Source of the DNA: Puffinus mauretanicus | Taxonomy: Eukaryota; Chordata; Aves; Procellariiformes; Procellariidae | Direction of reading: 5' to 3' | Assembly: GCA_023333565.1 (NCBI GenBank) | Contig: JAJKFH010002198.1 | Span: forward strand, 62,001 to 126,000 | DNA: 64,000 bases | Shown: positions 12,497 through 26,060 of the stretch, piece by piece | How the letters are laid out: every line of letters starts with the position of its first letter | Position numbering within the stretch: the stretch's first letter is position 1 | Translations under genes and position numbers: made by a program | Notes under the pieces: generated by a model | Databases searched by the model: none | Told to the model about the DNA's origin: nothing | Seen by the model: the letters and a program-made list of their open reading frames with translations, nothing else

Positions 12497-12596
12497 AACA
12501 ATCTTTCTTGTGCAATCTCTTCCAAGATTCATCTTTTTGCAATCCTTTGTAACAATCTTTCTGACAATCTTATGTTCTTGCAGTCTTTCTTAAATG
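12497..12596 (+). repeat. Degenerate CAATCTTT array
   Basis: Seven copies of a CAATCTTT-like octamer start at about 12499, 12513, 12530, 12540, 12553, 12565 and 12581. Two are exact (12499, 12553) and the others differ at one or two positions, with starts 10-17 bases apart. It may be a worn minisatellite or a clustered factor-binding array; read on the minus strand the unit is AAAGATTG. Confidence 0.6.
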
Positions 12597-15500
12597 AATC
12601 AAGGCAGGGTGTCAAATATGTTGGTCTAATGGTTGGCATCTTTCTCCCCCCCCCCTTTCTTGTTAGCAATGTGAGGAAAAAAGTTAAATCACAACAAAAT
12701 TGTTACAGGTTCTCTTTTGCAGGTTATTTGGGGAGGGGAAGTGATTCACTTTTAAAACTAGTGATGCTCCCAGTTTGGTGAAAGACCTGAGCACCCGTGC
12801 AGTTCCAAGTATGAGAGGAAGCTACATGCATTTGATGAAATTACTTGCCTTTTAAATTAAAGTGCTTAATAAGTTTCAAATGTCAGGTCTCATTTTTGCA
12901 TGCAGGTCAGAATCTTGTCTAAAGTTCATTTCTTTTTTAGGCTGGTAAGAGCACACGTTACAGATCAAAATAATAACCAAATAACTGGTTAGGCTCCTTA
13001 ATGTGAACCTCTCCCCTCTCCTGCATGAGTACTAAGAGAATTCATCAGGAAATCACACACTAGCATTAAAAATACAAGCTAATATTATCTCCATGAAAGA
13101 CTCCAACATGACCAAAGACTGAGGGTCCAAATAACAGAGCAGGTTAAGTGCTGAAAAACAGGACTGGTGAATATTTGTTTAAATTCCGTTTGAATTCTCA
13201 TTCCATGCTGTGTCTTCTGGATATTTCCTTAGGGAAGTGAGGGTTGACTATTGTTGGAGTGGTTGGTTGCTCTTTGTAATGCCCTCATTCACATAAAAGC
13301 CATGAATGTTTATGTGTTTGTGGTGGTATTTCCTTTTGTATTGTTCTCTTTGACAAGTTTCACCTACCCAGAGGGAAACAGAAGGGGTACTGTGTGGTTT
13401 AGGTGATCAACTCAACACCATGAGGGGTGAATGGCAAATAGGAAACTGTCAACTCGAACAGCTCATAAATAAGGCACAAGATGAAAATCATGAGTCTAAA
13501 CCATTGACAGCCAAAAGCAAAAATATACCAAAAACTTAACAAGTACGTTCAGTGCAGTTCCAGCTGGTCCATCAATCATTCACCAACAGAAATGCTACAA
13601 CCATGGCAAATAATATTTAAACAAATAGTATTACTATTGCTAGCTGTGTTGTGCACGACTCCTGTCTCACAGAGGAGGGTTAGGCAGGGATCTCCTGCCC
13701 TGAGTTTAGAACATGTCAGAGGTGCTCCACAGAGATGCGTACTGGCCCACTCTGCGACTCCAGAGCCACCTCTTCCATCTCAGGTCGTTGCTATATAAGC
13801 ATAGAAGTACAGGATTCAGTTACTGCTGCTGGTGGTTTGCTGTGGATCTAGGCACAATGGTTGAGAAAGGCATCTTTATTGCTGTCTCACTGTCCAGTTT
13901 CTAGTGGGCCAAGGAGCACAGCACAAAAGCTGTCATCCCACTTGGCTCTCATCGCTCTCATTTTTGGCACCAACAGCTGAGGCCAAGGACTGAATGAGCA
14001 CAGGGGATGAATCCTGCTCTGAAAGCTTGCAGATCAGGACTGAGGCATGTTGGAAGAGCAATGTGAGATACCTGCACACCTCCTTCTTGCATGGTCCTGT
14101 TCTCTGGGTAAAGAAGGAAAGTATGATCCCGTGGGGCTAAGGGCTCTTCTAACGATTTTGGCATTCTCACTAATGGTTTGAGAAGGTGGTCAGGTTTAAA
14201 AGCTATACTCCAGGAAGGAGCACTTCTGGAGCAGATTGGCCTTTGGGCTGAAAGCAGCCCCTTGAATTCTCATCCACAGGTAATTTTTTTAAGAAAAATT
14301 TGGAGAAAGTCCATGTCAGATTTTTTATTCATTCTTCAGTTTGATTTGCAAGCAGTGCTTTGCCCTGCTTTGAACAGTCATCCCTAGAACATTTAAACAA
14401 ACACCTTCTTATGTTTTCAGTTGGGCCTATCTTTTCATTTCCCTTCCGTGGCATTTTACCTGCAAACTTAAGGCTCTTGCCATTTGCCAAGACACATCCT
14501 CAACTCCTCACTGGGCAACAATGCATGCACACATGAGCAGCAGCTGCTCCTTTACGTGTCTGGAACAAGCAGAACTTGGAAAGTCGGAAGAGCCGTGTAG
14601 TGCAGCCCGATGTATGCAGAACCGGGGTATTTGCCGCACAGCAAGCCAGCTATGTACATGTTGGCCCCGCAAAATGGCAGAAGCCCTATGTGCCTCCTGT
14701 GCCTGCCCACTTTACTCTGCTTTCCAGCCAGGGCAAGGCAGCCCAGCATGCATCAAGACTCCGCTGTGCCCCCGGCCGTCCTGCCTGAGGGACCGAGGGA
14801 GGGGACAAATCCTCTGCTCTGGCCCCAGTTCCTGAAGCAGAGGAGCCGTCAGCCAAGAGCGCAAGTAAAACAATTGAAGTAAATCTTCAGGTTTCAATAA
14901 GTTTTTTTTTCCCTTTTCTACTGTGTAAGCTGTCTCTTGTTTTTATTTTCCACAGGTTTGGCAAACATTTTGCTTTTACAGCTCAAGCTTTGCCCAGTCA
15001 CTGAGCTGCATATAGGCTTTGCTTAGCTTTTGACTTGCATGTTAAACAAGAATTAGGAAATACAAGAGATATTATTAGGGTTTGGACTTTCTGCTTTTGG
15101 GGTCAACAGGAGCTTTGTTGTCCAATCCTGGCAGAGGAGGACGGAGAGCAGACTGCCTCCTCTTAACGTTGTAACCTGGTAAGTTTGCTCTTGAATCCCA
15201 AACCAGGTACATGCTGCCCATCTGACCTCTTCCACAGCCTTGCTTTCAGTCCCGGGCAAGAAAAACCCTTCCGTTACATTCCGCAGCAGCAGAATAGGGT
15301 CCAGGATGTTTAAATCTTCAATACTTTCTGTTATTTCCTGACAATACCCAATTCATTGGGCCAACATCTGAATACACATCTTCCTCGCACCATTTCACAA
15401 AAGGCTTGGACCCCAAGAATAGGAGAAACCACTGCAATACAACAAGGACATATAAATATGAATGTCAAACTGCCCCGTCAATGAAATGCTTTAAAATGCA

Positions 15501-18410
15501 GGGAGTGCCATGGTGCAGTGGGCCACAGAAACACAATGAAATGATAATGAGGACAAGCGGAGATGAAGACCACCCACCAGTAGTTTTATGACTGTGACTT
15601 GGAACGACAGTTCTCAGTGGGGCCATTGCGACTGGATGCCATTGTCATTTTTAGCACATGCTAAAGTAGCAATTGTGCATGGACATTTCAACTGTTGCCT
15701 CTGACAAACAGCAGCCAGACTATTTATGAACAACCCCCCACCCCATTCTTGTACGTTTGGCTGCGCCTGTAGGTAGGAGAGAATGGAAGACTGCTACTTT
15801 GTTCTGACAGGTTTTCCCATAGTCACTGTCTGCTACTCTTTGCATGCGCTTAATTTTCTCAGGAAGAGAAATGATTTACTCTGGCCCCTTCCTAGCCAGC
15901 TCTCCAGCGTTAATCTTCTCTTACGCAAGCTTCTGCCCCACTTAAGCTGTAGTCTCCTTCATGCTCCATTGCGTTTACCCTCCTTTCCTAGAAAAAAACC
16001 CAACATTCACAATTAGGGTGTCAGAGTAAACTTTTCTAGGGCTTGGTTGTGCTCTTAAGACAAAACTTGGGTTTTGGAGGCATGAAGAAGAGGAGGGACA
16101 GACGAGGCGCAAGTACGTTCCTGATACATTGGTTCACCCTGCCAGGGAGGTGCGTGTACTGGATCAGAGCATCTCCCAGGTGTCCTGGCTTAGGTTTCTG
16201 CCTCTCCATTCCCAAACGCTGACACTCATTTTCTTGGCAACTCTCACCAACACCTCACCTCTAGCATAGGGCAGAGGGGGTGCAAACAGGGTGCAGGAGA
16301 AAGTTCTCCACCCAACTTCCATGTCAAAAACAGTTTGGCTCAAGATTTAAGTAAGCAACAAGTCTTCAAAACAATAATTCAAATGCAGATCTTTTCTGTT
16401 TTGTAACTCTGCTAGAAAATTACCAAGTCACATTCAAAAAACCCATAGCCTTTTAGGTTTGCTCACTGTTTTTTAAATATCTATAGATTTCACAGCACCC
16501 TACCAGCTTGCCATTAAGTTTTATTGTATTAAGAAACTCATCCGAAAAGAAGTTGATAACTAACATATTCTTAATTCTTCACTCTTCAGATCCTGTCATA
16601 AAATATATAGCTGAGAGAAGCTGTTCACATTAACGTGCCACCATAGCAGGTCATCACTCCCAGAGCTTTCATCATGGGATGTCACTGAAAGGTGCCACTT
16701 TCACAGCCAAGAAATGTCTAATTTATCCATTAGGCATTCCTTTAGTAGTCATTTAAAGTGAGAATGATTGGGGTTTTTTTTTAACTTTCTATGTTTTACC
16801 AAGAAGACAGCTATAGCATCGCTCAGAAAATAAGCACTCATGTTATTCTCAATGGCCTGTGAAGAAAAATATGTTTAATTTTCATGCACATGATGATAGA
16901 GGAAGCTGATTCAGAGCGAGCTGTTGGTAAAAGGTGCTTCTGGATGGTCAGATTTAAGGGACTGCAGGAGCACTGAGAGGTCTCCAGCATGGACCAGAGC
17001 ATTGCATGTCTGGATGGTGTTGTATAACCCCTTTATAAAAAGATTGGGAGTTAGGTATTCATCCCTGAAACAAAGAAAAAAAAAAAGGAGCTAGAGAGGG
17101 AGAAGAAGAGGAAGAGGGATGCATGGCAAACAGAAATGCGCAGCTGAAGGCACAAGGGGTCAGGCACAGCACACCCAGCTTGTTAATCACTGCGGAGGTC
17201 ATTGCACATTCAGGCCTGGTTTTATCCTAACAAAGTTTTGGGAGGAGACCTGAGATATGTCCCTGAGACATGCCTTAGGTATCCTGTATAGTCAGTGGAG
17301 AGATGAACTGGAGAGCAGCAATTTAATAAGACAGTTCAATAAGCCTCAGATAAGAGTGTCTTCTGGAGTTATCTATCACTTTCTGGAGACTATGACAGAA
17401 GTCTAGTGTCCAACCTCAAAATGTGGGGTCCTACACTGTCACAACAGCACAGGTATGGAGCAGGCAGCCAACTTCACTGGCTCAGGAAGCTTCTTACCAA
17501 AATCTTCATGAGACTGACAATCACAAAATACGTAGCGTGAAGCTGAGTGGAGCAGGAGCAGCTCTGCAGGAGAGATGTGCTCTGCCTCTGTGACTCCCCC
17601 GTACAGCTCCTGTGCTAGGCTGATAGCTCAGGACTGGCAGCAGAGCTCTTGAGCCAGAGGACTGTCTGTGTAATTCAGACTTCTGTTTGTGGAGGTAGGA
17701 GAGCCAGAAAGGCCTGCATCATGAAGTTGTGCAGACCAGCTGCATGCCCAACCCAATCCCATCCCACTACGGAGCAGAGGGGCTCCTGGATAGCAGATGT
17801 CATCTCCTGCCTGAGCACCTCCTTCTCATCTGAGCTTTCCAAGGCACAAGATAGGGAGGGAGTGTCCAGTGACTCTCTGCCATGAACGAGATTCTGATTT
17901 GTAGATTCTGGGAGGGGAACTCAGCCTTTCTGTGCAACACAACTTTCCAGATATAAAGCCAATGGATCTACAACGGCTGTAGAAGTGATTGAGAGTAGCA
18001 CAGGAAATTGAAATTCCCCCTCGCTCTTGGTCTTTGAACTCACCACTCCTTGCACCATCCCATGACTTCTCTGAAATTTTAATCAATGAGTACTTCGGTT
18101 TGCAGTAGAAATGTGGTGCAGGTATATGGCAGTGGTCTTTCATACCTCACGGGATGTTTGCTGTTGTGTAGAAACAAGAAGACTCACCTCACAGAAAGTT
18201 CAGCAGAATACGCTTGGCAATAGTATTGACATTCTTTGCCAGGCATGAATCCTCAGACTGATGTTTCCAGATCTCAGAGCCTCCGCTTCCTTTTCTGCCT
18301 GGTTAGCTAAAAGCTTCTCTATAGTGCTAGCCTAAGTGGGATCTCAGAAACTCACAAACACGCAGCAAGGACACTCCCAGCAAGACCTCGTGGTGCGGGC
18401 TGACTGGTGT
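12597..18410. other. Gene-free stretch
   Basis: Mostly AT-rich unique DNA. No frame above about 105 codons occurs and none resembles a known protein. GC-richer parts near 14.5-14.9 kb carry overlapping short frames in several phases, a composition effect. I recognise no repeat family here. Confidence 0.55.
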
Positions 18411-18540
18411 CCCCATTTGACAGATTTCCCAGTCGAGGCACATATTGGTGAAGTGGCATGTCCAACAGTAAAATTTCTGGTAGAACTGAGAAAGGAACTC
18501 AGTGACTTTGACTCGAAGTTCTGTGCCTTAACCCTCACTC
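18411..18540 (-). mobile_element. MIR-like SINE, antisense
   Basis: The plus strand matches the reverse complement of the MIR body in order. A CCCCATTTGACAGAT block comes first, then GAGGCACA, then a degenerate AAGTGGCATGTCCAA (family form AAGTGACTTGCCCAA), and finally AGTTCTGTGCCTTAACC near 18518-18535, where the tRNA-related head lies. Divergence is high, as expected of an old amniote copy. Similarity to the left of 18411 is unclear. Confidence 0.65.
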
Positions 18541-21204
18541 CTCCTTCCCCTTCATCCTTCCTTCTCCCTGAATCCCCATTCTTCTTAATGCCTCAACATA
18601 TAGATTCAATAGGCCTTATCATATGAAAAAGAGGATGCTTGTGGTTGGAAAACGCTGTATGTTAAACTCAGCGTAGCTGTGAGAACAGGCAACAAGAAAG
18701 GGGATTACAGTCAAGCAAGTTCACACATGTTAGTTATGTCCAAAGAGAGTTGCTCTCCTTTGTTACCGTGTGCTCCACTCATCTGTGCAGCTGTGCATCT
18801 GGCCTTTTGTTTCTCTACCTATTCTCATAGGTGACTGTTGTAATGAGGAATGACAGAGCCGAGGAGCTGACAAGCAGAAACCTCCCGGATGGGGTGAAGC
18901 GCGGGACTCGCATGAATAAGGCACTTGAAGCAAGGGAATCTGGAAAGATATTCAAATGTGTACGAATACGTAAATGTTACGAACACGACTATCGTATGTC
19001 AGCCCCGCTTCCCAGCAGACAGACCTCTATATGCATTCAGCTTCGCATTGGACCCTCCAGCAAATCCCTCCTGTTTATTCTGCGTGCGTCCAGATACCGC
19101 GGTGGAGACTACACAGGAGCTCTGATCACCGGTGTATAGCTGGTCCCTCCTCTGGACTGTGCTGGGCTTCTCCCTGTTCGGTACAGCTTGTTCTCCATGC
19201 CAAGCACAGACCAAGCGATCTAGCGCAGTATTTTTCAAACTCTGCGGCTGATCTCTAAATGGTGGGTTTGCTACTTTGTAGGGGAGATTGGAGCCTGGCT
19301 GCCAAGGCATGTTTATTTTTGTGTTCTTGCCTAATCATTGTCACAGATGATTCAGCAAGAGCAGAACCACCACTCTGCCTGAAAAAAATTCTGCCGGGGC
19401 TTGGTCTTGTTCAATTCGGAGTGGAAATGAACAAAAACGTATAAAAAGCTGTCCTTGTGCCCCCAGAGGGTACATTTCTGCATTTTGAGGCAGGAATATT
19501 AAGCTAAAATTGGAGAAACTGCACAGGTAGAAACATTATTAACATAGTTAATGACTTATGTAAACCAGGAATAATGTTGTCTGGGGGATGTTTTGCTGTT
19601 TGCGAAAACCCAGAGACCTAACAGGTACCTGCAATTCCATGTCTTGATATTATTTAGCCAATTTTCTCCTGCCATGAGGAGGTCAACAGTCATGTACCTT
19701 CTGTGTTGGACACTGTCAGGTCTTGTTTACTGTCATTAGAAGGTCCCAGGAGAAAGCTGGTGAGTTTTTGGCAGTTTATGGCAGAGGAGAGAGCTACAGC
19801 TGCAGAGCAGTTGTTGTCATAACACCTATTCATCATTATCCCTCCCATCATGAATCACCTCCTGATAACCAACCCCTCTTTGTTTACATCCATCACATCT
19901 AGAAAACCCGCACTTGCTTCCAGGAATCGCATCTCTACCTGGGAAAACTCTGGCCGGTTTTGTGCTAGTATTTCTTCCCCAAACCCAGAAAATTCTCGAA
20001 GTCTCCCTGCTGAGAGAACAGGGACAGCTTTTCAAATGTTTTGTTCACTTCCACTTAAAATTCAACCAGAGTATCTAAATTAGGAATGCTGCTACATTCC
20101 AGCTCAGAAAGCTGCAGTGCTCTGTTACAAAGAGGGGCTTCGTCTCCTCCTCATCATCCAGAACCCCGTCTTTCTGGATCATCTGGTCCATTCGCCTAGG
20201 TGGAAAGCTCGGTAGGGGACCCGTGTTGTACCCTTCCTCCTGTGTCTGGTACAGCGTGGAGCACCATGTCAGCGACGCACTAATACACAAGAATAATCAG
20301 CTCATCAAATCAGCTTCATTAGTTGGAGCCCGAGAGCACAGCTCCGCTGCCCAGCCCCGCAGACACGCAGCCTGCCTCACCGCTCCATCTGCTGCAGCTG
20401 AGCAGGAGGGGTCTGCCCATTCGGCTGTTCACACAGAAGTCCAAAAGCCCGGGACACCGGGGGTACTTCGAGCATGTGCCATGTTCCTGCCTGACGCATG
20501 TCATCAGGGGACCGCTGCTCCTCCCCTGACTCTCGTACGTAAGACCAAATCCAACTCCGGAGCGCTGGCGATGAAGCCGCTGGAGCGAGGTTTTAGGCCA
20601 CTAATGATTTCCCTGGTTTTTGGGTGGAGGGGAGCGGGGTCTGGTCCGAAAAGTCTGCCTTGCATCCCTATTGTAACGTGGGCTCCCAGAGGCCACCCCG
20701 CGCTGCTGGCGGGTGGCCCCGCAGCGGGGACCCTCGCTGGGAGAGGGGAGAAGCGGCAGGGCAGAGGCTGCTGGAAGGTGGCTTCTCCCACAGCAGGCTC
20801 AGGGCTCTGCGGTCCCTGTATTTTGACAGCAGAGGAGCGGGACACCAGCAGGTCACGAGTTTCACAGATTTGTTCACTGCTTGGAATTTCTGAGCGAGAG
20901 TATTTATGGATAGTTCTGGAGTTATTTTTACGGGAATGGCTCTGTAACTAAGCACTTCAGAAAAAAAATTAGGCCACCATGTAGATGAAAAGGCAGGTGG
21001 AGAGGGCTTCGCTTGAGCGTATCCAGCTTGGAAATGGACGGGTGCAAGCACCTAGTGGGCGCTTGCTATGAAAGCCCCTAGGACCAGTCATCTTTGCAAA
21101 TGCTCTTCTTCAAACAATGATGAATAATAAACACATGTATAAATCTCTCAGTCTTTGGTATTGCCAAGGGTCTGTGCAGAAGTATCTGTTGCTTACACTC
21201 AAGT

Positions 21205-21225
21205 TCTCTCTCTCTCTTTCTCTCT
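21205..21225 (+). repeat. (TC)n microsatellite
   Basis: Nearly perfect TC dinucleotides with one TTT interruption. Confidence 0.85.
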
Positions 21226-21354
21226 GTGTATTTTTAGCATGGATGGAGATACAGTCTCAGAAAATGTAATGACATGTGACATGCAGGATTCATATGTATC
21301 TAGGCAGTATGGGAATGTACCATGTAGGAGGAGATGTAACATACTGCTTGGCTT

Positions 21355-21770
21355 CTAATACCCATTACTTAAGCATAATAAGGCGCATTATGGAAGCAGA
21401 TAAGGGGGCTCCCCATTGCGCCTAAGCATTAGAAGACATATGTTTATCCCGTACCTGTATTTTCCCTTTGCTTTATGTCATTACATTAAAGTCGATTCTT
21501 GCAATATTGACTGAAGATTTACACTGGCTTGTCAAAAATGCTCTAGGCGTTTGTCTTTAGAAGATGATCAGTTTTCACAAGAAAACAATGATCAACTTGA
21601 TTGCACCTCTCCCATGCCATTAACAAATACCTGCTAATGAGTCCAATCGGATACCAATGCAATGCTATGGCAAATCATCTAATGTTCAGGAGAATTTCTC
21701 TGCTGATTTTACGAGAGTCAAAAGGCAATGTTCTGTCCCGGAGTTACCTTTGTAACTCTAACAAGAGGAG
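21355..21770. promoter_or_regulatory. Candidate conserved regulatory element
   Basis: AT-rich block with clustered motifs, including TTTGTCTTTAG, ATTAACAAAT, paired GATCA words near 21567 and 21590, and TGGCAAATCAT. It lacks any repeat signature. It resembles vertebrate developmental enhancers in texture, which is inference by pattern. Confidence 0.35.
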
Positions 21771-22779
21771 ACAGTGAAGTTTTGCCTTATAAGTGGTTCT
21801 AACGAAATGTTTTTCCAAAAAATAGCATGTTTAAGGAAGCATTTAATGTCCACAGTATCTCTGCCACTGGGAGGAAGTATCTCAAACAGAAGGGATCAGC
21901 CTCTTCCTGCCCTTGTTTTCATGTTGCAACCTAGTTTTAACAGGAGCTGTAGCCTGCAAGTGGATACAGAAAAGGGCTGGCAAAGGATCTTAGTATCATA
22001 GTTCAAGCAAAAATGCCTATTTTCCTAACCAAGGTTTGAATTGCATTGTAAAGATAGACACTGGAACGGTTGACAGCTTTAACAAGAAAACTGTGACTGC
22101 AATCCTAGTGCAAACCATACATCTTGTGAGATCAAGTGGAATGCTCTGTACAGATGCCAAAAAGAGCTGAATTTTTAAAGCCTGTTTTTTTATTAGTAGT
22201 TAATGGTATATATTTAGCACTGAAAAGATCATTTGACAGCACATCAGTCTTGCCAGATACATGAGTAAAAGGAAACTCAAAAAAACACATTTGTGTGGGG
22301 TCTTTTTCGTCTGAAATTTTAGGAGGAACCAACCTACTGGATGTGAACTCCGCTGAACTAGATGGAAAGACAGCCACTGATTTCCACGGACTTTAGATCA
22401 ACCATAAGGAGAGGAAGCAAAATGCATGCTAGGATGTTTCCTTGGTTATTTGCCTGTCCTTTTAAATGCTATATGTGACATTTTAAAGTTCAGGTGTTAA
22501 AAAAGGAATGATAGCTTCATGAAGGGTTTGTCAGTGAACTGCAGAGTTTAGAAGGCTGTTAAAAATATGAATATAAATGTCTCTGTGCATACACACTACA
22601 GGGACAGAATTTAATTTAGCTGGAGCTGGTGGTACCTGACACTTTCTGCTACGAGAGCCTGTTTTCAGTTTTCTATAACTTTGCCAAGTTTTAACCATTC
22701 GGTGTCTACCTCACACTGAATATTTTGCATCTCTTGATTCCACCAGCAAGGTGATGAAAAGCTACCCAGTATCGCAGAA

Positions 22780-23480
22780 TGGAGAAGGCAATCAGGGGAT
22801 CTGGCCACACGGGAGAGGGAGTAAGTGACAGCGAGAGAAGCCTGCGGGTGGACAAAGGAGGGGACAAAATGAAATGGAAGGTAAATCAGATGGGGGCAAC
22901 CAGACATGAGAATGATGGGGTAGGGTGAAGGGCTAGGCCAGCAGGAGAGGCAGCCTGGGAGAGAAACAAAGGAAAGGGTGAGGAATAAAAGACCCCCAAA
23001 GCAATCTGAGCAGTAAATCCTTGAATCACGTATTCATCTTCTTTAGTTTTTTTTTTTTTTTCTTTTTTCCCCAGGCTAAAGAAAATGATTTATGCAGCAT
23101 CAAGCATAAGGGGGCCCCATTCTCCACTGGCTGGTACGCATTGCTGTGAGGAACACAACGGCAGCAACAGCAAAGACAGGAGAAGACGCCTGTTGTCATT
23201 TCAAAAGCCCTGGGAATGACTCATTGGTCAGACTGCTCCCAAGAAGAAGAGTTGCTTATCGCAACTGTTCGCTTTCTTTTCCCATTGAGATTGCAGTTTT
23301 TATATTCATTTTCCAAGCACGAGGAAGAGGCTACGGGACTTCAGAAGAAGGCAGAAGAGCTGAGAGGGGAAAGGGAGGGCAAGGGTAGGGGGGGGACGAG
23401 CAAAGACACACAGTGAGGAGGGAGACAAAGCACAGATGAGGAAAGAAAGCAAGTGAGGACATGCGGAGTGGGGAGGAACC
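22780..23480 (+). other. Purine-rich plus strand
   Basis: Two stretches (about 22780-22990 and 23310-23480) are dominated by G and A on the plus strand, with runs such as GGGAAAGGGAGGGCAAGGGT. A poly-T tract at 23047-23068 lies between them. The G-runs at about 23369-23396 could form G-rich secondary structure. I recognise no repeat family. Confidence 0.45.
23047..23068 (+). repeat. Poly-T tract
   Basis: Fifteen T, one C, then six T, followed by CCCC. It could be a polypyrimidine tract before a 3' splice site (CCCCAG follows), but no credible exon comes after it. Confidence 0.8.
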
Positions 23481-25189
23481 ACCAGATGGGGAACAAAAAG
23501 CCAGATAACAAAATCTCTCGGTATTTGTAACTCTTCCCGAACGTATGTGTATGTTCCCTGTGCAAACATTTCTTCCCAGAGGCACTTCATCTCCTGGGTA
23601 CAGGGATGGGTGCAGCGTCAGTAGGAAGGACAGCTGGAGAGGCAGATAGTTTGATGTTGATATGTTAAAGGCTGTACCCCTATAACACCACACTGATAGA
23701 AATGCTCGAGGAAAGTCCCGACTCCTGTGTGCTCTCACACTCTAGCTGCTAGGTTTAAAGCCTAATTTCCAGGAAAGCAGCACACATTTCCTTGTGCATT
23801 GACCGTGGGACCAGAAGCCAGCCCCACCTGGGGCAGGGTGAAAGTTTCCTATGTTTCAGTCCACCGGGACATTGAGTATCACATCTGTTTTGTGGAGCTG
23901 TTTACATGCGGTCCTGCTAATATGCACTCTTCTCCTCTAACAGCCTGTGTCTGTGTGTGTCCCTGATCCGCAGATTAATGATAAAATCATGCTTGTGGTA
24001 GCTGCCTTGTTGCACTGCTGCCGGGAAGCAGCATGTAGGCAGGGAGGTGTCCCTCATGCTCTATCGGCATGTACCCATCGCAGGCATTTGTGTAAGGGAG
24101 GTTATTTTGGAAGTGCAAGGAATCACACGATTCCGGCACAAATGTTTCCAGGAGATGTTGCTCTTCCTGCATCTGTTCTGAAGGGGAAAAGAAAAGGGGA
24201 AAGGTACAGGGAGGCTTCCAGCCAGCCCCATTAGCTTTTGCAAATGAATTCTCTAACAAACGCAGCCTTCTCCTTGCAGCATGAATTTTGCACACAGGGT
24301 GCACCAAGTTCATGGGCATGCCCCTGTTCATAGCTGCCTGGCAAAGAATTAGGGCATAAAAGAGAAACACTTAAAAATGCCGACCCAGACTTGTCAATAA
24401 ACAGATTATTTACAGTCTTGGCTAAACATTTTCTGTGATGGATCTGTGACCCAACTTTAATGGCATAGTCTCTGTGCATGGCCGCCATAGGAAAACAGTT
24501 TTGTTTTGTTTTTTCCTGTTCCGAAATTGTCCACACACATTCCCTAAACATTTGATGGGTCTTAGAGTGTGAGGCTTTTCCAAATGGCTGCAGAAGCCCT
24601 TCTGCGACTAATCTATCCATGTGAATATTTATTTCCTAGGAATGACACCATTCCCCTGATGGATGCAAGCATCTGTGGCAGTTAGGCTGCTTTGTGTGAC
24701 AGGACCCTAAGTGATGACCAAGAGAAGAGGAGAAGATACAGATGTATGAGTCGAGCAGAGGAAGGAGGCCAGGCAGGGTGACTGCTGCGGTTTAAACACC
24801 CCCAGTTGTGAAGAGGTCATGGCTTCTCCTGCTTGTCTCACTTTTCCTTTCACAGATAGTCTGGTGACTACAACTACCACCACCACGTTGGTAAGTAAAT
24901 AGGGTCCACAACACCAGCAGAGGGAATCAGTAGTTTTTATTCACTAAAATATGCGTTGTTTTTTTTTTTAAAGCTGTAGTCACACAGCTGTAGTCTGGAC
25001 TCCCACGTTTCAGCTGTTCCCTCTGTCCACAGGCAGAAGTAATGCGTCACTTTCTGAATTGTTTCTTTAAAAAAAAAAAAAATCAGTTAATCAACAGCAG
25101 CAGTAACGCCAAGTGGAAATGGTCCTTTTAGCTTCAGCCAGGAGAGACAGTGTCAGCGAGAGCAGGTAATAGCTGCAAAGCTCAGCATT

Positions 25190-26060
25190 GTTTTCGGCAC
25201 GTACTGTCCCCCCTCAGCCCCGGAGGGAGGCTGGCCTGTCTGACCAGCACCCAGTGCCACCCCAGCGCGCTGGGCCGGGGTTCACAGTGCCCGGGTCTGC
25301 CCAGGCACCATAAAGGGGATTCTGTTAAAATGTAAGAGAGGCTCAAAACACGGCGCGTTCAAGCAGGCTGCTGCAGGTCCCCGGAGCCGCAGCCTGGCCG
25401 CAGACGGGGCAGGAAAATGCTGCGTTCCCCGGCAAGACGCACAGGATTTCCTGCAGTGGGTCAAGAAAACATACCTTCCCATTGTCCCCGCCGAGTCACG
25501 GGGAGTCCTTGTGCTCCGCCGGGGACAATGTCAATTCCTACCCTTGGCAACCAAGGAAAACAAGGAAGGTTGTTTGGCATTTTACGCGAAGCTGCCGCCT
25601 GCCTCCCTCACCAGAAAGGCCCGGCACTGGGAGAGACAGCGTTCCTCATGGCCGCTAACGAACATCCCTCGTTGGCCGTTGGTTGGCTGCTGAGGTGGAA
25701 AATCTGCGGCAGCCTAAGGAAAAAAAAGCTGTATTTAAGAAAAACAAATGTTTGGGGAGGAGGCGGGGAAGAGCGGACACCTGCCAGCTCTTCAAAGCGC
25801 GGTGCTGACTCCTCCCTTGGTCTGTCGGGAGCGGCGGGCAGGCCGCAGCGTGGTGGGGCAGCGGCGGGGTGTGAGGCCCGGCTGGGCGGCCGGGGAGGGC
25901 CCCTGAGGGGCGTTTTGGGCCAGGGACGGGCCCAGCTGTGGCAAGGGGGTGTCTGGCACTCAGGGCCTGGCCCAGAGGCACAGGGCCAGCGTGGGAGGCC
26001 GACCGCCCTGCAGCGTGCCCAGGGCCGGGCTTGGCGGCCGCTCCTCCATCAACCCCAGTT
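25190..26060. promoter_or_regulatory. GC-rich, CpG-containing block
   Basis: CpG density reaches about 5-6 per 60 bases at 25800-25920 and the block is G-rich on the plus strand at 25740-26000. A 240-codon frame (25417-26139, plus) is low-complexity Gly/Arg/Ala/Leu and overlaps an antisense frame. It is best read as an orphan GC-rich island and not a coding exon. Confidence 0.4.

Larger units (their letters stand above)
18541..25189. other. Gene-free stretch
   Basis: Unique DNA with a GC-richer, CpG-containing patch at about 20320-20840, a (TC)n run at 21205, a candidate conserved block at 21.36-21.77 kb, a purine-rich plus strand at about 22780-23480 and a T-tract at 23047. No exon or family-level protein match is visible. 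Confidence 0.5.

Noticed and set aside
23047..23140. Polypyrimidine tract plus CCCCAG as a 3' splice site
   Set aside because: The sequence after it has stops in all frames within a short distance or no coding bias, and no matching donor was found.
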